Assembly (NCBI RefSeq): GCF_011400295.1
Contig: NZ_CP049859.1
Location: 372,001 to 436,000 of the forward strand
Length of the DNA stretch: 64,000 bases
Reading direction: 5' to 3'
DNA from: Erysipelothrix sp. HDW6A
GTDB lineage: Bacteria > Bacillota_I > Bacilli_A > Erysipelotrichales > Erysipelotrichaceae
The position numbers were made by a program, and so were the translations under genes. A model generated the notes under the pieces. That model made no database searches, had not been told where the DNA came from, and saw only the letters and a list, made by a program, of their open reading frames with translations. Within the stretch, counting starts at the first letter, position 1, and each line of letters starts with the position of its first letter. Of this stretch, positions 56,601 through 64,000 are shown piece after piece.

Positions 56601-57815
56601 ATAGTTAAAGGGGAAGATGTTGTTTCTGCAGGAGATAAATATATTCTTGCTGCAAATAATGTCAGAATCCCATATACAGAAGCTGTAAATATTCTAGATG
56701 TGAATGAGTTTATCACTTTATCAAGTGCTAATATTACTGAAAAAATTACTAATGTTGTCAAATCAACTTTAGAAGCATTAACTGGAACTATTGAGATTGA
56801 TTCAACAGACTTTACTGCTGAAGTTGGAACTTATGAAATGATTTTTTCAATTCAAAGTGAACCAACAACAAAAGCGAAAATAACAATCGAAGTTTATGAC
56901 GATGTACCACCAGCAGCACCACTTGTCGATCATGTGGAAGCTGGAGATACCAGTGTAAGTGGCAGTGGCGAACCTGGAGCTGATATTACCGTAACGCTAC
57001 CTGATGGTACAGAAGTAACTACTACAGTAGATGAAAACGGACAATGGACAGTAGACACACCAGCACTCGAAGATGGTGATGTGATTACTGTGATTCAAAC
57101 AGACAAATCAGGCAATGCATCAGACCCAACAGAAGTAATCGTAACTGACACAACTGCACCAGCAGCACCACTTGTCGATCATGTGGAAGCTGGAGATACC
57201 AGTGTAAGTGGCAGTGGCGAACCTGGAGCTGATATTACCGTAACGCTACCTGATGGTACAGAAGTAACTACTACAGTAGATGAAAACGGACAATGGACAG
57301 TAGACACACCAGCACTCGAAGATGGTGATGTGATTACTGTGATTCAAACAGACAAATCAGGCAATGCATCAGACCCAACAGAAGTAATCGTAACTGACAC
57401 AACTGCACCAGCAGCACCACTAGTCGATCATGTGGAAGCTGGAGATACCAGTGTAAGTGGCAGTGGCGAACCTGGAGCTGATATTACCGTAACGCTACCT
57501 GATGGTACAGAAGTAACTACTACAGTAGATGAAAACGGACAATGGACAGTAGACACACCAGCACTAAAAGATGGTGATGTGATTACTGTGATTCAAACAG
57601 ACAAATCAGGCAATGCATCAGACCCAACAGAAGTAATCGTTACAGATACAACAGTGCCAAACGAGCCTGAAGAGATTACTCCTGAAGAAGATTCTCCAAG
57701 ATTACCTTCAACTGGTATTGGAAATAATTATTTAGGATGGCTATTATGCTTGCTCGGTCTATTAATTCTTATGTATAAAAAAATTGAATCATATAGAATT
57801 CAATTAGAAGACTAG
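53625..57815 (+). CDS. Sortase-anchored (LPXTG) surface protein with Ig-like repeats
   Basis: A 1396-residue cell-wall protein. A signal peptide (residues 1-35) is followed by an N-terminal region of about 450 residues with the look of a beta-helix (LQGLYLSRSLQVDGNGFAMSLENS, AGNLELDKN). An Ig-like domain comes next (TTTISGTGEIGSTVSITVNGVKQNVS). Four looser repeats of about 85-95 residues follow, each with a motif like DYIISANHFKIH, DNYMINANDFYIH, NNYVVGGNNIYLS and DKYILAANNVRIP. Three near-identical 83-residue bacterial Ig (Big_6-like) repeats lie at about 1096-1344. The end is the sorting signal LPSTG (about 1360), a hydrophobic stretch and a charged tail. It is likely an adhesin; the ligand is unknown. 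TAGGGGGA supports the start. Confidence 0.9.
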   Translation: MRKTTKKLSSILVCLFLLTTMIVQNVGLFDISANTYPTAPAMPVANEVVYTEESTVIVSTAAEFIEAFKNNLISRIVFSNDIVFSRTEENTLQGLYLSRSLQVDGNGFAMSLENSVAQNDLSGFKLNRTTEPLTVHFLNIDLKLRGRNFIDNYNLTDAGKNWQIILENADFGPTETGNQVQRVIVGGLAHVFLRGKVTMVSNAENFYIGQITVEENAEIYGEANFYNFSTWWFNNAGAQGDVNIGPNASVKLKTLGGIAFPAIYQHYTGIYIHKGASYIAEAEGNAVRFDRTSGVNRKFLYVFEDASIALSSRQSQPIMEWNTPADVYSAPGSEFYLIGKSVSNLNTMVRADSAYSVDSSLVLNSPLRYDIRNDNSRYKAFNVRNDFRFEILNSDIETWNAGNLELDKNPDNSNFLATLLTLGTKAIEGTTPELLAGWDTNNYARITGLNAHPELTFDEITDAHKTFSVNASVLGKSSWANQVQITAQNGDYKTEGPNGADGKYTFTTDDFFKAGTEFTATGYRGIPYWTTLDTAKTIVKDVTPPTPAVVPAKILEGTTTISGTGEIGSTVSITVNGVKQNVSATVDAEGKFTLDTSSVDLVNGDIVRVYLQDAAGNINPDIQTQLHQATFEPASSIEVVKKAIINAPEFIEIEVNGVYDVTANVEGFDSKGNSVSLGTGAFDIQHVTNVDTSSVGVYSTEYTMQDSADPSQIVKATTKVIVKDANTVIDYENDYIISANHFKIHSDDVDVEVKDAQLRDKTGVFSFRISDGKPLYPVIKNDSSYSSKVGGYVIEFTTAEIAEASKKIVASVYSSTTIMDDNYMINANDFYIHKSKVQGEEDFFNADYGDIYAWHRTDVDAPATIAITNSEYRAGVDVGSYGAEIGIVENGELPISMIVATVHDKDNIGKIDYINNNYVVGGNNIYLSALDAKNITINDLLELGKVRAWQIDHYSKETLAVLLESDYKSEVGNYTATFAVNDERNNVVTINIIVKGEDVVSAGDKYILAANNVRIPYTEAVNILDVNEFITLSSANITEKITNVVKSTLEALTGTIEIDSTDFTAEVGTYEMIFSIQSEPTTKAKITIEVYDDVPPAAPLVDHVEAGDTSVSGSGEPGADITVTLPDGTEVTTTVDENGQWTVDTPALEDGDVITVIQTDKSGNASDPTEVIVTDTTAPAAPLVDHVEAGDTSVSGSGEPGADITVTLPDGTEVTTTVDENGQWTVDTPALEDGDVITVIQTDKSGNASDPTEVIVTDTTAPAAPLVDHVEAGDTSVSGSGEPGADITVTLPDGTEVTTTVDENGQWTVDTPALKDGDVITVIQTDKSGNASDPTEVIVTDTTVPNEPEEITPEEDSPRLPSTGIGNNYLGWLLCLLGLLILMYKKIESYRIQLED
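56911..57657 (+). repeat. Three tandem 249-bp coding repeats
   Basis: Units begin at 56911, 57160 and 57409, exactly 249 bp (83 codons) apart. Units 1 and 2 are almost the same. Unit 3 differs at a few bases (CTAGTCG for CTTGTCG, CACTAAAAG for CACTCGAAG, and its last 20 bases). They encode Ig-like domains with DTSVSGSGEPGADITVTLPD. Such identity means recent duplication or gene conversion, so copy number may vary. Confidence 0.95.
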
Positions 57816-58000
57816 TAATAGTATTTGAACCGGCAATACACAGTAGTGTCGGTTCTTACTATGCATTTATAACGCCTAGCGAACGAAATCCGATTGTAAA
57901 AGGATAGTATGTAGTTGTAAATGCAACATACTGAAAGGTTAACACAGGTTTCGTGCACTCGTTACACGTTAATTGTTAAGAAAGTTTCAAATTGTCTTAA

Positions 58001-58029
58001 TTGACAATCGTCATATTTCGATGTACTAT
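58001..58029 (+). promoter_or_regulatory. Sigma-A promoter of lemA
   Basis: A consensus -35 TTGACA (58001-58006) and a -10 TACTAT (58024-58029) are exactly 17 bp apart. The lemA ribosome site follows. Confidence 0.85.
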
Positions 58030-58054
58030 AAAAGTAATACAGGAGGTATTTATT

Positions 58055-58609
58055 ATGCAATTTCTAATCGGGTTTGGAGTTGTATTAGTATTAATAGTTA
58101 TTTTCTTTATCTCACAATACAATGGATTTGTAAGAATGAAAAATATTGTTGAAGAAGCATTCTCAACAATGGATGTATATCTTAAGAAACGTTATGATTT
58201 AATTCCAAATGTTGTTGAAACTGTAAAAGGTTATGCATCACACGAACGTGAAGCATTAGAAGGTATTATGGCAGCACGTAACCAAACGGCAAATGCTGCA
58301 ACACCTGAAGATCGTTTAAGAGCAGAAGGAGAAGTAAGTGGAGTATTAACTCGCTTGTTTGCCCTAACTGAAAGCTATCCAGATCTTAAAGCAAATGTTA
58401 ACTTTATGGATCTCCAAAATCAATTGAAGTCAATTGAAACAGAGATTGCTCAATCACGTAAGTACTACAATGGAACAGTTCGTCAATACAATACAAAGTG
58501 TGAAGTATTCCCTTCAAATATTATTGCAGGAATGTTCAACTTTACGAAGAAACCACTCTTTGAGGTAGCTAACGAAGCTGAGCGTGAAAACGTTAAAGTT
58601 CAATTCTAA
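58055..58609 (+). CDS. lemA: LemA family protein
   Basis: A 184-residue protein. One N-terminal membrane helix (about residues 2-22) is followed by a soluble four-helix LemA domain: YNGFVRMKNIVEEAFSTMDVYLKKRYDLIPNVVETVKGYASHEREALEGIMAARNQT, then FALTESYPDLKANVNFMDLQNQLKSIETEIAQSRKYYNGTVRQYNTKCEVFPSNIIA. The domain is thought to lie outside the membrane. Its function is not established. AGGAGG supports the ATG at 58055. It is followed by a DUF2207 gene, its frequent partner. Confidence 0.92.
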   Translation: MQFLIGFGVVLVLIVIFFISQYNGFVRMKNIVEEAFSTMDVYLKKRYDLIPNVVETVKGYASHEREALEGIMAARNQTANAATPEDRLRAEGEVSGVLTRLFALTESYPDLKANVNFMDLQNQLKSIETEIAQSRKYYNGTVRQYNTKCEVFPSNIIAGMFNFTKKPLFEVANEAERENVKVQF

Positions 58610-58612
58610 TTT

Positions 58613-58637
58613 AAGAGGGATCTTCCCTCTTTTTTTA
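58613..58637 (+). terminator. Hairpin between lemA and the DUF2207 gene
   Basis: A perfect 8-bp stem (58613-58620 with 58624-58631), a TCT loop and a T-run. It is probably a partial terminator that lowers expression of the second gene. Confidence 0.8.
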
Positions 58638-58655
58638 AACATAAAGGAGTAGAAC

Positions 58656-60542
58656 ATGAGAAAAATTAAGTTCCTATTTATTAGCATACTTCTTTTCGTT
58701 ATCACACTCGTTCCGGTGAGCGCTGACTACAACGCTAGTGGAGCGGTTGCTAAGAACATTGATGTAACGATCAATGTTAACGAACAAGGGGTAGTAGAAG
58801 TTAGAGAACGTCTTACATTAGATTATTTTTTACCAAGACAAGGGTTTTATCGTGATATACCACAAGAATATCGCATGACATTTGATGGTGAAACTAAAAC
58901 CCATTTCTGGCCAGTAGAAAACTTCAAAGTTATCAGTAATGACTCTGTAGTTCAGACTGATGATTCTAGAAATGGTAAAGTATATCGTTTTGGTGAACAA
59001 GGAAAATATATTACTGGTGAAAAGACATATGAGTATTCCTATGAAGTTCATATGAGAGATATGAAAGCTCCGTATGGACAGTGGTTCTACTATAATGTTA
59101 TAGGAGATACGTTTGATTTTCCTTTTGAATCGGTGAATTTCACAATCAATCTGCCGAAAAATTTTAATACGGAATATCTAAAGGTACATGCAACACGAGA
59201 TAACTTGCCAGTTGATTTTGAAGTGAATGGAAATACAATAACTGGTAGTTATTCAAAAGAACTATTTCACCAAGGACTGACTGTAGATTTACAGCTTCCG
59301 AATGGATATTTTGACTTTCCTACATTCAATTACACATTACCAGTAGGGATTGCTGTATCAGCTGTTTTAGTTGGTGTCATACTGTTGTACTTCCTATTCG
59401 GTAGAGATTTAGATGTCGTTGAGTCAGTAGAGTTTGAGGCTCCAGAGGGAATTTCAAGTGCAGAGGTAGGTTATATTTATCGAGGTCATGTAAAAACTAA
59501 TGATATTGTCTCGTTGATAGTCTACTGGGCATCAAAAGGCTTCTTGATGATTGAAGAATTGGATGAAAACGGGTCAAACTTAAGACTTTTAAAAGTGAAA
59601 GACCTTGAAACTGAAAATGACGCTGAGCGTAAAGTCTTTAATGCTCTATTTAGAAATAGAGATGAAGTCACAACAGATAAGCTAAACGAAACGTTTGGAA
59701 AACATGTTCAGTCAGCATCAATGTCATTAATGAACAGATTTAAACGCGATAAGTCGATGAAAATTTTTGATACAAAGGCAAGTTTCTTTAAAGTATTATC
59801 AGCAATAGTATTGCCACTTAGCATGGGCTTATTTACAGCAACTGCAAGTATTGAAACATCCGGATATAGCGGTGATTTCTTAATTGGTTTAGCAGTAGGT
59901 GGAATAGCATTCTTAATCTCAACAGTTATTGGTGTCATCACTTTTGTACGAGATGGTATTAATGCAGTTTCCAATAATCGTTTAACATGGATGATAAACA
60001 TACCTGTTTTAGCGATAGTATATATTACAGTGGTTTCATACACTGAGATGTCCACAATGTCGATTATATATTTTACAGTAATATTTGTAATCTTCATTCT
60101 AGCACTTATTGCGACTGCAAACATGGGTAGACGTACAAAAGTTGGTTCACGTTATTATGGACAAATTCTAGGGCTTAAACGCTTTATCGAAGTTGCTGAA
60201 GAAGATCGTATTCGTGCTCTAGCAGAGGAAACACCTGAATTATTCTACAACATTCTTCCTTATGCCTATGTTTTAGGAATAACTAACACATGGATTAAAC
60301 GCTTTGAACACATAGCAATTGATAATCCAGATTGGTATCAAACTTATGGAACAGGAACAGTCCTTAGAGATATGTATATTTGGAATAATATTAATCGCTC
60401 ATTATCAACACTTAATCATGCAATGACCAGTGTACCTGCATCAAAAGGCTCATCAGGAGGCGGAAGCTTCGGTGGTGGTTTTGGTGGCGGTGGTGGCTAT
60501 GGTGGCGGCGGCTTTGGCGGCGGTGGCGGTGGCACCTGGTAG
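58656..60542 (+). CDS. DUF2207 (YciQ-like) membrane protein
   Basis: A 628-residue protein. A signal peptide (residues 1-24, ending VPVSA) is followed by an extracellular DUF2207 region (about 25-220: KNIDVTINVNEQGVVEVRERLTLDYFLPRQGFYRDIPQEYR). A membrane helix lies near 230-248 and a cytoplasmic domain at about 255-370 (FEAPEGISSAEVGYIYRGHV). Three to four further helices span about 375-490. The tail is almost only glycine with S, F, Y and W (SGGGSFGGGFGGGGGYGG and on to TW). This tail is a hallmark of the family. The pairing with LemA is conserved across Firmicutes. Function unknown; an envelope role is likely. AAAGGAG precedes the start. Confidence 0.9.
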   Translation: MRKIKFLFISILLFVITLVPVSADYNASGAVAKNIDVTINVNEQGVVEVRERLTLDYFLPRQGFYRDIPQEYRMTFDGETKTHFWPVENFKVISNDSVVQTDDSRNGKVYRFGEQGKYITGEKTYEYSYEVHMRDMKAPYGQWFYYNVIGDTFDFPFESVNFTINLPKNFNTEYLKVHATRDNLPVDFEVNGNTITGSYSKELFHQGLTVDLQLPNGYFDFPTFNYTLPVGIAVSAVLVGVILLYFLFGRDLDVVESVEFEAPEGISSAEVGYIYRGHVKTNDIVSLIVYWASKGFLMIEELDENGSNLRLLKVKDLETENDAERKVFNALFRNRDEVTTDKLNETFGKHVQSASMSLMNRFKRDKSMKIFDTKASFFKVLSAIVLPLSMGLFTATASIETSGYSGDFLIGLAVGGIAFLISTVIGVITFVRDGINAVSNNRLTWMINIPVLAIVYITVVSYTEMSTMSIIYFTVIFVIFILALIATANMGRRTKVGSRYYGQILGLKRFIEVAEEDRIRALAEETPELFYNILPYAYVLGITNTWIKRFEHIAIDNPDWYQTYGTGTVLRDMYIWNNINRSLSTLNHAMTSVPASKGSSGGGSFGGGFGGGGGYGGGGFGGGGGGTW

Positions 60543-60557
60543 TTCAATAAAATACAC

Positions 60558-60588
60558 AACTGTGAGTTCATAACTCACAGTTTTTTAA
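60558..60588 (+). terminator. Terminator of the lemA unit
   Basis: A perfect 11-bp stem (60558-60568 with 60572-60582), a CAT loop and a T-run. Confidence 0.9.
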
Positions 60589-60631
60589 TTACCTAGAATC
60601 GTGTATAATATTTGTAGAAAAAAGGTGAACT

Positions 60632-62326
60632 ATGTCATTTTTAAAAGGATATAAATTTCAGTCATTTCTTGCAGTTACCGCAAAACTAGTGGAAGCCATT
60701 TTTGAGTTGATTATGCCGTTATTAATGGCACAACTTATTGATGTAGGAATTCGAGAAAATGATATGAATACAGTATTTAGTATGGTTATTTGGATGTTTG
60801 TATTAACGATATTAGGATACCTATCATCCATTACATGTCAATATTTAGCGTCTTATATTTCACAAAAAGTAGGTGGAAGAATGAGACATGCTCTGTTTTC
60901 TAAGGTTACAACGTTCTCAGAAGCAGAGACAAATAAGTATTCGAGTGCAGTACTCACAAATAGAATTACCACTGATGTAAATCTAGTCCAACATATGATC
61001 GCGATTGTGATCCGTTTAGGAGTTAGGGCTCCAATACTTATGGTTGGTAGTCTTTTTGCTTTGGCATCAATTAGTCCAAAACTATCAATAACACTTCTTT
61101 ATACTTTTCCACTCTTTGTAGTTGTTGTGATTGCGTTTATGTGGTTATCAATGAAAGGTCATAAGAAGGCAGCTAAAAATTTAGATAATCTTGTGAATCG
61201 ATTCCGTGAGTCCTTAAGTGGAACACGAATTATACGAGCTTTCTCAAAACAAGAAGAAGATATTGAGAAATTCTCGAATCAAAATGAGAAGTTAGCAAAA
61301 CAACAAACACGTGTTGGTTATATAACTACCTTATCGAGCCCACTTACCTCATTTATTATGAACCTAGTACTCTTATTACTGGTGTATCTAGGGGCTTTAG
61401 AGATAAATGTTGGAGGTATGACACAGGGGCAAACAGTTGCGGTTATTAACTACTGTACACAACTTGTAATGACATTGATCGTAGCTATGAACCTAGTGAT
61501 GACAATTTCCCGTGGTGCTACTTCATACACCCGTATACAAGAAGTGTTAAATGTGGATGTAAGTGTCAAAGATGAAGGAAGTTTCATTTTAGATCCAATT
61601 CACGATATTGAACTGAATCATGTTTCGTATCAATATCCTGGTGAGGGCCGTTATGTAGTAAATGATGTATCTCTTAAACTAAAGCAAGGTGAAGTCTTAG
61701 GAATTATTGGTCTAACTGGGAGTGGTAAATCAACGCTAGTTAAGCTCCTTCTTCGATTAATGGATACCAGTGAAGGAACTATCTTGTATAACTCAAAAGA
61801 TGTCACAACTTATGATATTCAATCGTTAAGAAGTCAAATAGGATATGCACCACAACAAGCAGCATTTCTTCGTGGAACACTGGAAGATAATGTACTGATG
61901 AATCGACAAGGTGATGCCAAGGAAGCATTAATCAATGCGCAAGGTTCCGATATATTAAATAAAGGACTGGACAGTAACATTGAAGAAGGTGGAAAGAACC
62001 TCTCTGGAGGGCAGCGACAAAGAGTAAGTATTGCGCGTGCTCTTGCAAAGAACCCATCACTCTTGGTGTTTGATGATACCTTCTCAGCACTTGATTATCT
62101 AACGGATAAAAATGTAAGACAATCTATCAAAGAAAACTACAGTGATGTTGCTCAGATTATCGTAAGTCAGAGAACATCAACAGTAATGGATGCTGACCAA
62201 ATAATTGTATTGAACAATGGTAAAATCGAGGCATCAGGAACTCATGCAGAACTCCTAGAATTAAATGAAACATATCGTAAGATTCATATGATTCAAACAG
62301 AAAGTGGTGATGCATATGTGGCGTAA
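60632..62326 (+). CDS. ABC exporter subunit with degenerate ATP site (second pair)
   Basis: A 564-residue half-transporter. Six membrane helices span about residues 15-300, with no large extracellular insert, unlike the homologue at 34922. The ATPase shows Walker A GLTGSGKST, signature NLSGGQRQRVSIARAL, Walker B LLVFDDTFSALD (aspartate in place of the catalytic glutamate) and a switch loop with glutamine (VSQRTST). It is therefore the degenerate partner of a heterodimer. The canonical partner follows with an 11-base overlap. AAAGGTG precedes the start. Substrate unknown. Confidence 0.9.
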   Translation: MSFLKGYKFQSFLAVTAKLVEAIFELIMPLLMAQLIDVGIRENDMNTVFSMVIWMFVLTILGYLSSITCQYLASYISQKVGGRMRHALFSKVTTFSEAETNKYSSAVLTNRITTDVNLVQHMIAIVIRLGVRAPILMVGSLFALASISPKLSITLLYTFPLFVVVVIAFMWLSMKGHKKAAKNLDNLVNRFRESLSGTRIIRAFSKQEEDIEKFSNQNEKLAKQQTRVGYITTLSSPLTSFIMNLVLLLLVYLGALEINVGGMTQGQTVAVINYCTQLVMTLIVAMNLVMTISRGATSYTRIQEVLNVDVSVKDEGSFILDPIHDIELNHVSYQYPGEGRYVVNDVSLKLKQGEVLGIIGLTGSGKSTLVKLLLRLMDTSEGTILYNSKDVTTYDIQSLRSQIGYAPQQAAFLRGTLEDNVLMNRQGDAKEALINAQGSDILNKGLDSNIEEGGKNLSGGQRQRVSIARALAKNPSLLVFDDTFSALDYLTDKNVRQSIKENYSDVAQIIVSQRTSTVMDADQIIVLNNGKIEASGTHAELLELNETYRKIHMIQTESGDAYVA

Positions 62327-64000
62327 GTATCGTAAAACCATTATTTTATGTCTCATCCTATCACTAATATCATCCGTAACACTTGTACTTTCTCCGTTCT
62401 ATTTAGGAGAAGCCATTGATGTAATGATTGGCATTGGGAATGTTGATATGCCTGTCGTTGTTTACTATCTTGGGATTGTAGCAGCATGTTATAGTGTGCA
62501 CTTTATTACAACCTGGATCGTAAGTTTATTAGCTAACTATGTAGCAGTTAATTATGTCGAAGTATTGCGTGAACGATTAAAAAACCACGTTGAGAAACTT
62601 CCGCTGTCGTACCTAGATACACACCCCACGGTAATCTAAGCTCACTTCTTGCAATGGATGGAGAACAGTTATTAGATGGTATCTATCAAGGCTTAACGCA
62701 ACTCTTAAATGGAATCTTCGTGATTATAATTTCGTTAGGATTTATGCTTTATATCAATATACCAATGACACTTATTGTAGTGGCAATGGTTCCGGTTGTA
62801 TTTTTAACATCACGCTTCATTGCTAAAAAGTCATTGGCACTGTTTAGACAACAACAAGACTATGCAGGACAGCTTAGTGGAAAAACTGCTGAAATGATTT
62901 CGAATATCAGTCTTGTAAATACAGAAAACTATCGAGATAAAGGAATTAGTATCTTTACAGATATTAACAATGCTATGAATGAAGTAGGAGCTAAAGCTCA
63001 ATTTATTTCTGCAATTACCAATCCTACAACACGCGTTGTTAATAACTTAAGCTACCTTCTTATCGGATTAAGTGGAGCTCTAGTTATTAGAGAATGGGGA
63101 ATGAGTATTGGTTTACTTACAAGCTTTATTAGTTACTCAATGATGTTCTCAAAACCGTTCAATGAGTTAAGTGGTGTTGTATCGCAAATGGTAGCTGCAA
63201 AAGCGAGTCATCAAAGAATTATGAATGTGCTTGAGGAGCCTTTAGAAAATGATATGGATCTGGAAGTTGAATTACAGGGTCAGTCAATATCCTTTGAACA
63301 TGTAAATTTCGGATACAATCCTAAAGTACCTATTATTCAAGACTTAAACCTTAATATTGAACCCTTATCCAAGGTTGCGATTGTTGGACCTACAGGTGCA
63401 GGGAAATCAACCATGATTAACCTCTTAATGAGATTTTATGATACTAATCAGGGATTAATTGAAATTGATGGTCATGATGTCTCTCATATGAGCCGTCAAT
63501 CGGCTCGTTCAGTTATGGGAATTGTACTCCAGGATCCTTGGCTATTTGAAGGAACGATACGCGACAACATTGCTTATGGAAAGGCAGATGCAAGTTTGGA
63601 AGAAATTATGCATGCAGCCAAACAAGCAGGATGTCATGAAACAATCATATCTCTAGATAAAGGATATGATACAATAGTTGAGCTTGATTCCAATAATTTA
63701 TCAATTGGTCAACGTCAGATGATCACAATTGCTCGTGCTCTACTTGTAAATGCACCAATGATAATTTTAGATGAAGCAACAAGTAGTTTGGATATTATCA
63801 CAGAGCAAACTATTCAAAATGTATTCACAGAAATTATGAAGAATCGTACCAGTTTCTTTATTGCCCACCGTTTAAGTACCGTGGTAGATTCAGACATTAT
63901 TCTTGTAATGAGAGAAGGACGATTAGTTGAACAAGGAAACCATGAAGAACTCATGAAGAAAAAAGGCTTTTATCATGAACTATATATGAGTCAATTTTAA
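62316..64000 (+). pseudogene. ABC exporter subunit with canonical ATP site, frameshifted
   Basis: The frame from 62316 encodes the first two to three membrane helices (IILCLILSLISSVTLVLSPFYLGEAIDV) and breaks after LPLSYLDTHP at the run of four C at 62624-62627. Adding one C gives THPHGNLSSLLAMDGEQLLDG, the conserved coupling-helix region, and continues in frame to the stop at the last base of the window. The ATPase is complete: Walker A GPTGAGKST, signature NLSIGQRQMITIARAL, Walker B MIILDEATSSLD and IAHRLST. All parts but one base are present, so this may be a sequencing error. As written, the second exporter pair lacks its active subunit. Confidence 0.85.

Noticed and set aside
56911..57657. 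CRISPR-like or mobile repeat array
   Set aside because: Repeats are 249 bp, in frame and contiguous without spacers; they are protein domains.
44619..62627. Phase variation by homopolymer slippage in msrA, nrdG and the ABC gene
   Set aside because: Runs of four to five bases are too short for typical phase-variable tracts, and nrdG is not a usual target; sequencing error is simpler.

Overview
The window is ordinary chromosome of a low-GC Gram-positive bacterium. AGGAGG-type ribosome sites, tight collinear operons, sigma-A promoters, an LPXTG surface protein, SecG-RNase R-SmpB, MglBAC, NrdD/NrdG, LemA/DUF2207 and a class II (mevalonate) HMG-CoA reductase all fit Firmicutes. The best guess is an Erysipelotrichia/Erysipelothrix-like organism with fermentative metabolism (L-lactate dehydrogenase, anaerobic ribonucleotide reductase). 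That assignment is inference. I saw no rRNA or tRNA genes, insertion sequences, prophage or CRISPR array.

Layout: 1-580 is the end of an AzgA-type purine permease. 677-6457 is a GntR-controlled catabolic operon: MupG-type muramidase, amidohydrolase, DgaE ammonia lyase, DgaF aldolase and a sugar kinase. 7101-13950 is a galactose unit: LacI regulator, MglBAC ABC importer, galactokinase and mutarotase. 13970-20034 holds mutY with a structured leader, a membrane/papain-like fusion protein, and a four-gene membrane cassette with an SPFH protein and zinc ribbons. 20065-34756 is housekeeping: mvaA, ldh, typA, tgt, queA, peptidases, a TrmH-type methyltransferase and nadE. 34922-38882 is a heterodimeric ABC exporter behind a promoter with a clear operator. 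38975-43766 carries a HAD phosphatase, a membrane-anchored MutS-like ATPase, Nfu, a YuiD-like protein and an S1 domain fused in frame to glucose-6-phosphate isomerase. 44132-47631 holds msrA, nrdG and nrdD. 47803-53334 has a small XRE regulator, a PatB-like aminotransferase, a DUF1266 protein, secG, rnr and smpB. 53625-57815 encodes a 1396-residue sortase-anchored protein with three nearly identical 249-bp repeats. 58055-64000 holds lemA, a DUF2207 protein and a second ABC exporter pair.

Four genes (a Nudix-like gene, msrA, nrdG and the last ABC gene) are each broken by what looks like a single missing G or C. Three of the four breaks lie in a G/C run reading 4 where 5 is expected. This points to sequencing or assembly error, or to recent slippage. 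It matters because the msrA and nrdG breaks fall in catalytic motifs.

I did not find a convincing new defence or mobile system. The items most worth a second look are the S1-PGI fusion, the structured leader with terminator before mutY, the perfect palindromes at the mvaA and ABC promoters, the membrane-bound MutS, the SPFH/zinc-ribbon cassette, and the amino-sugar-acid operon without its own transporter.
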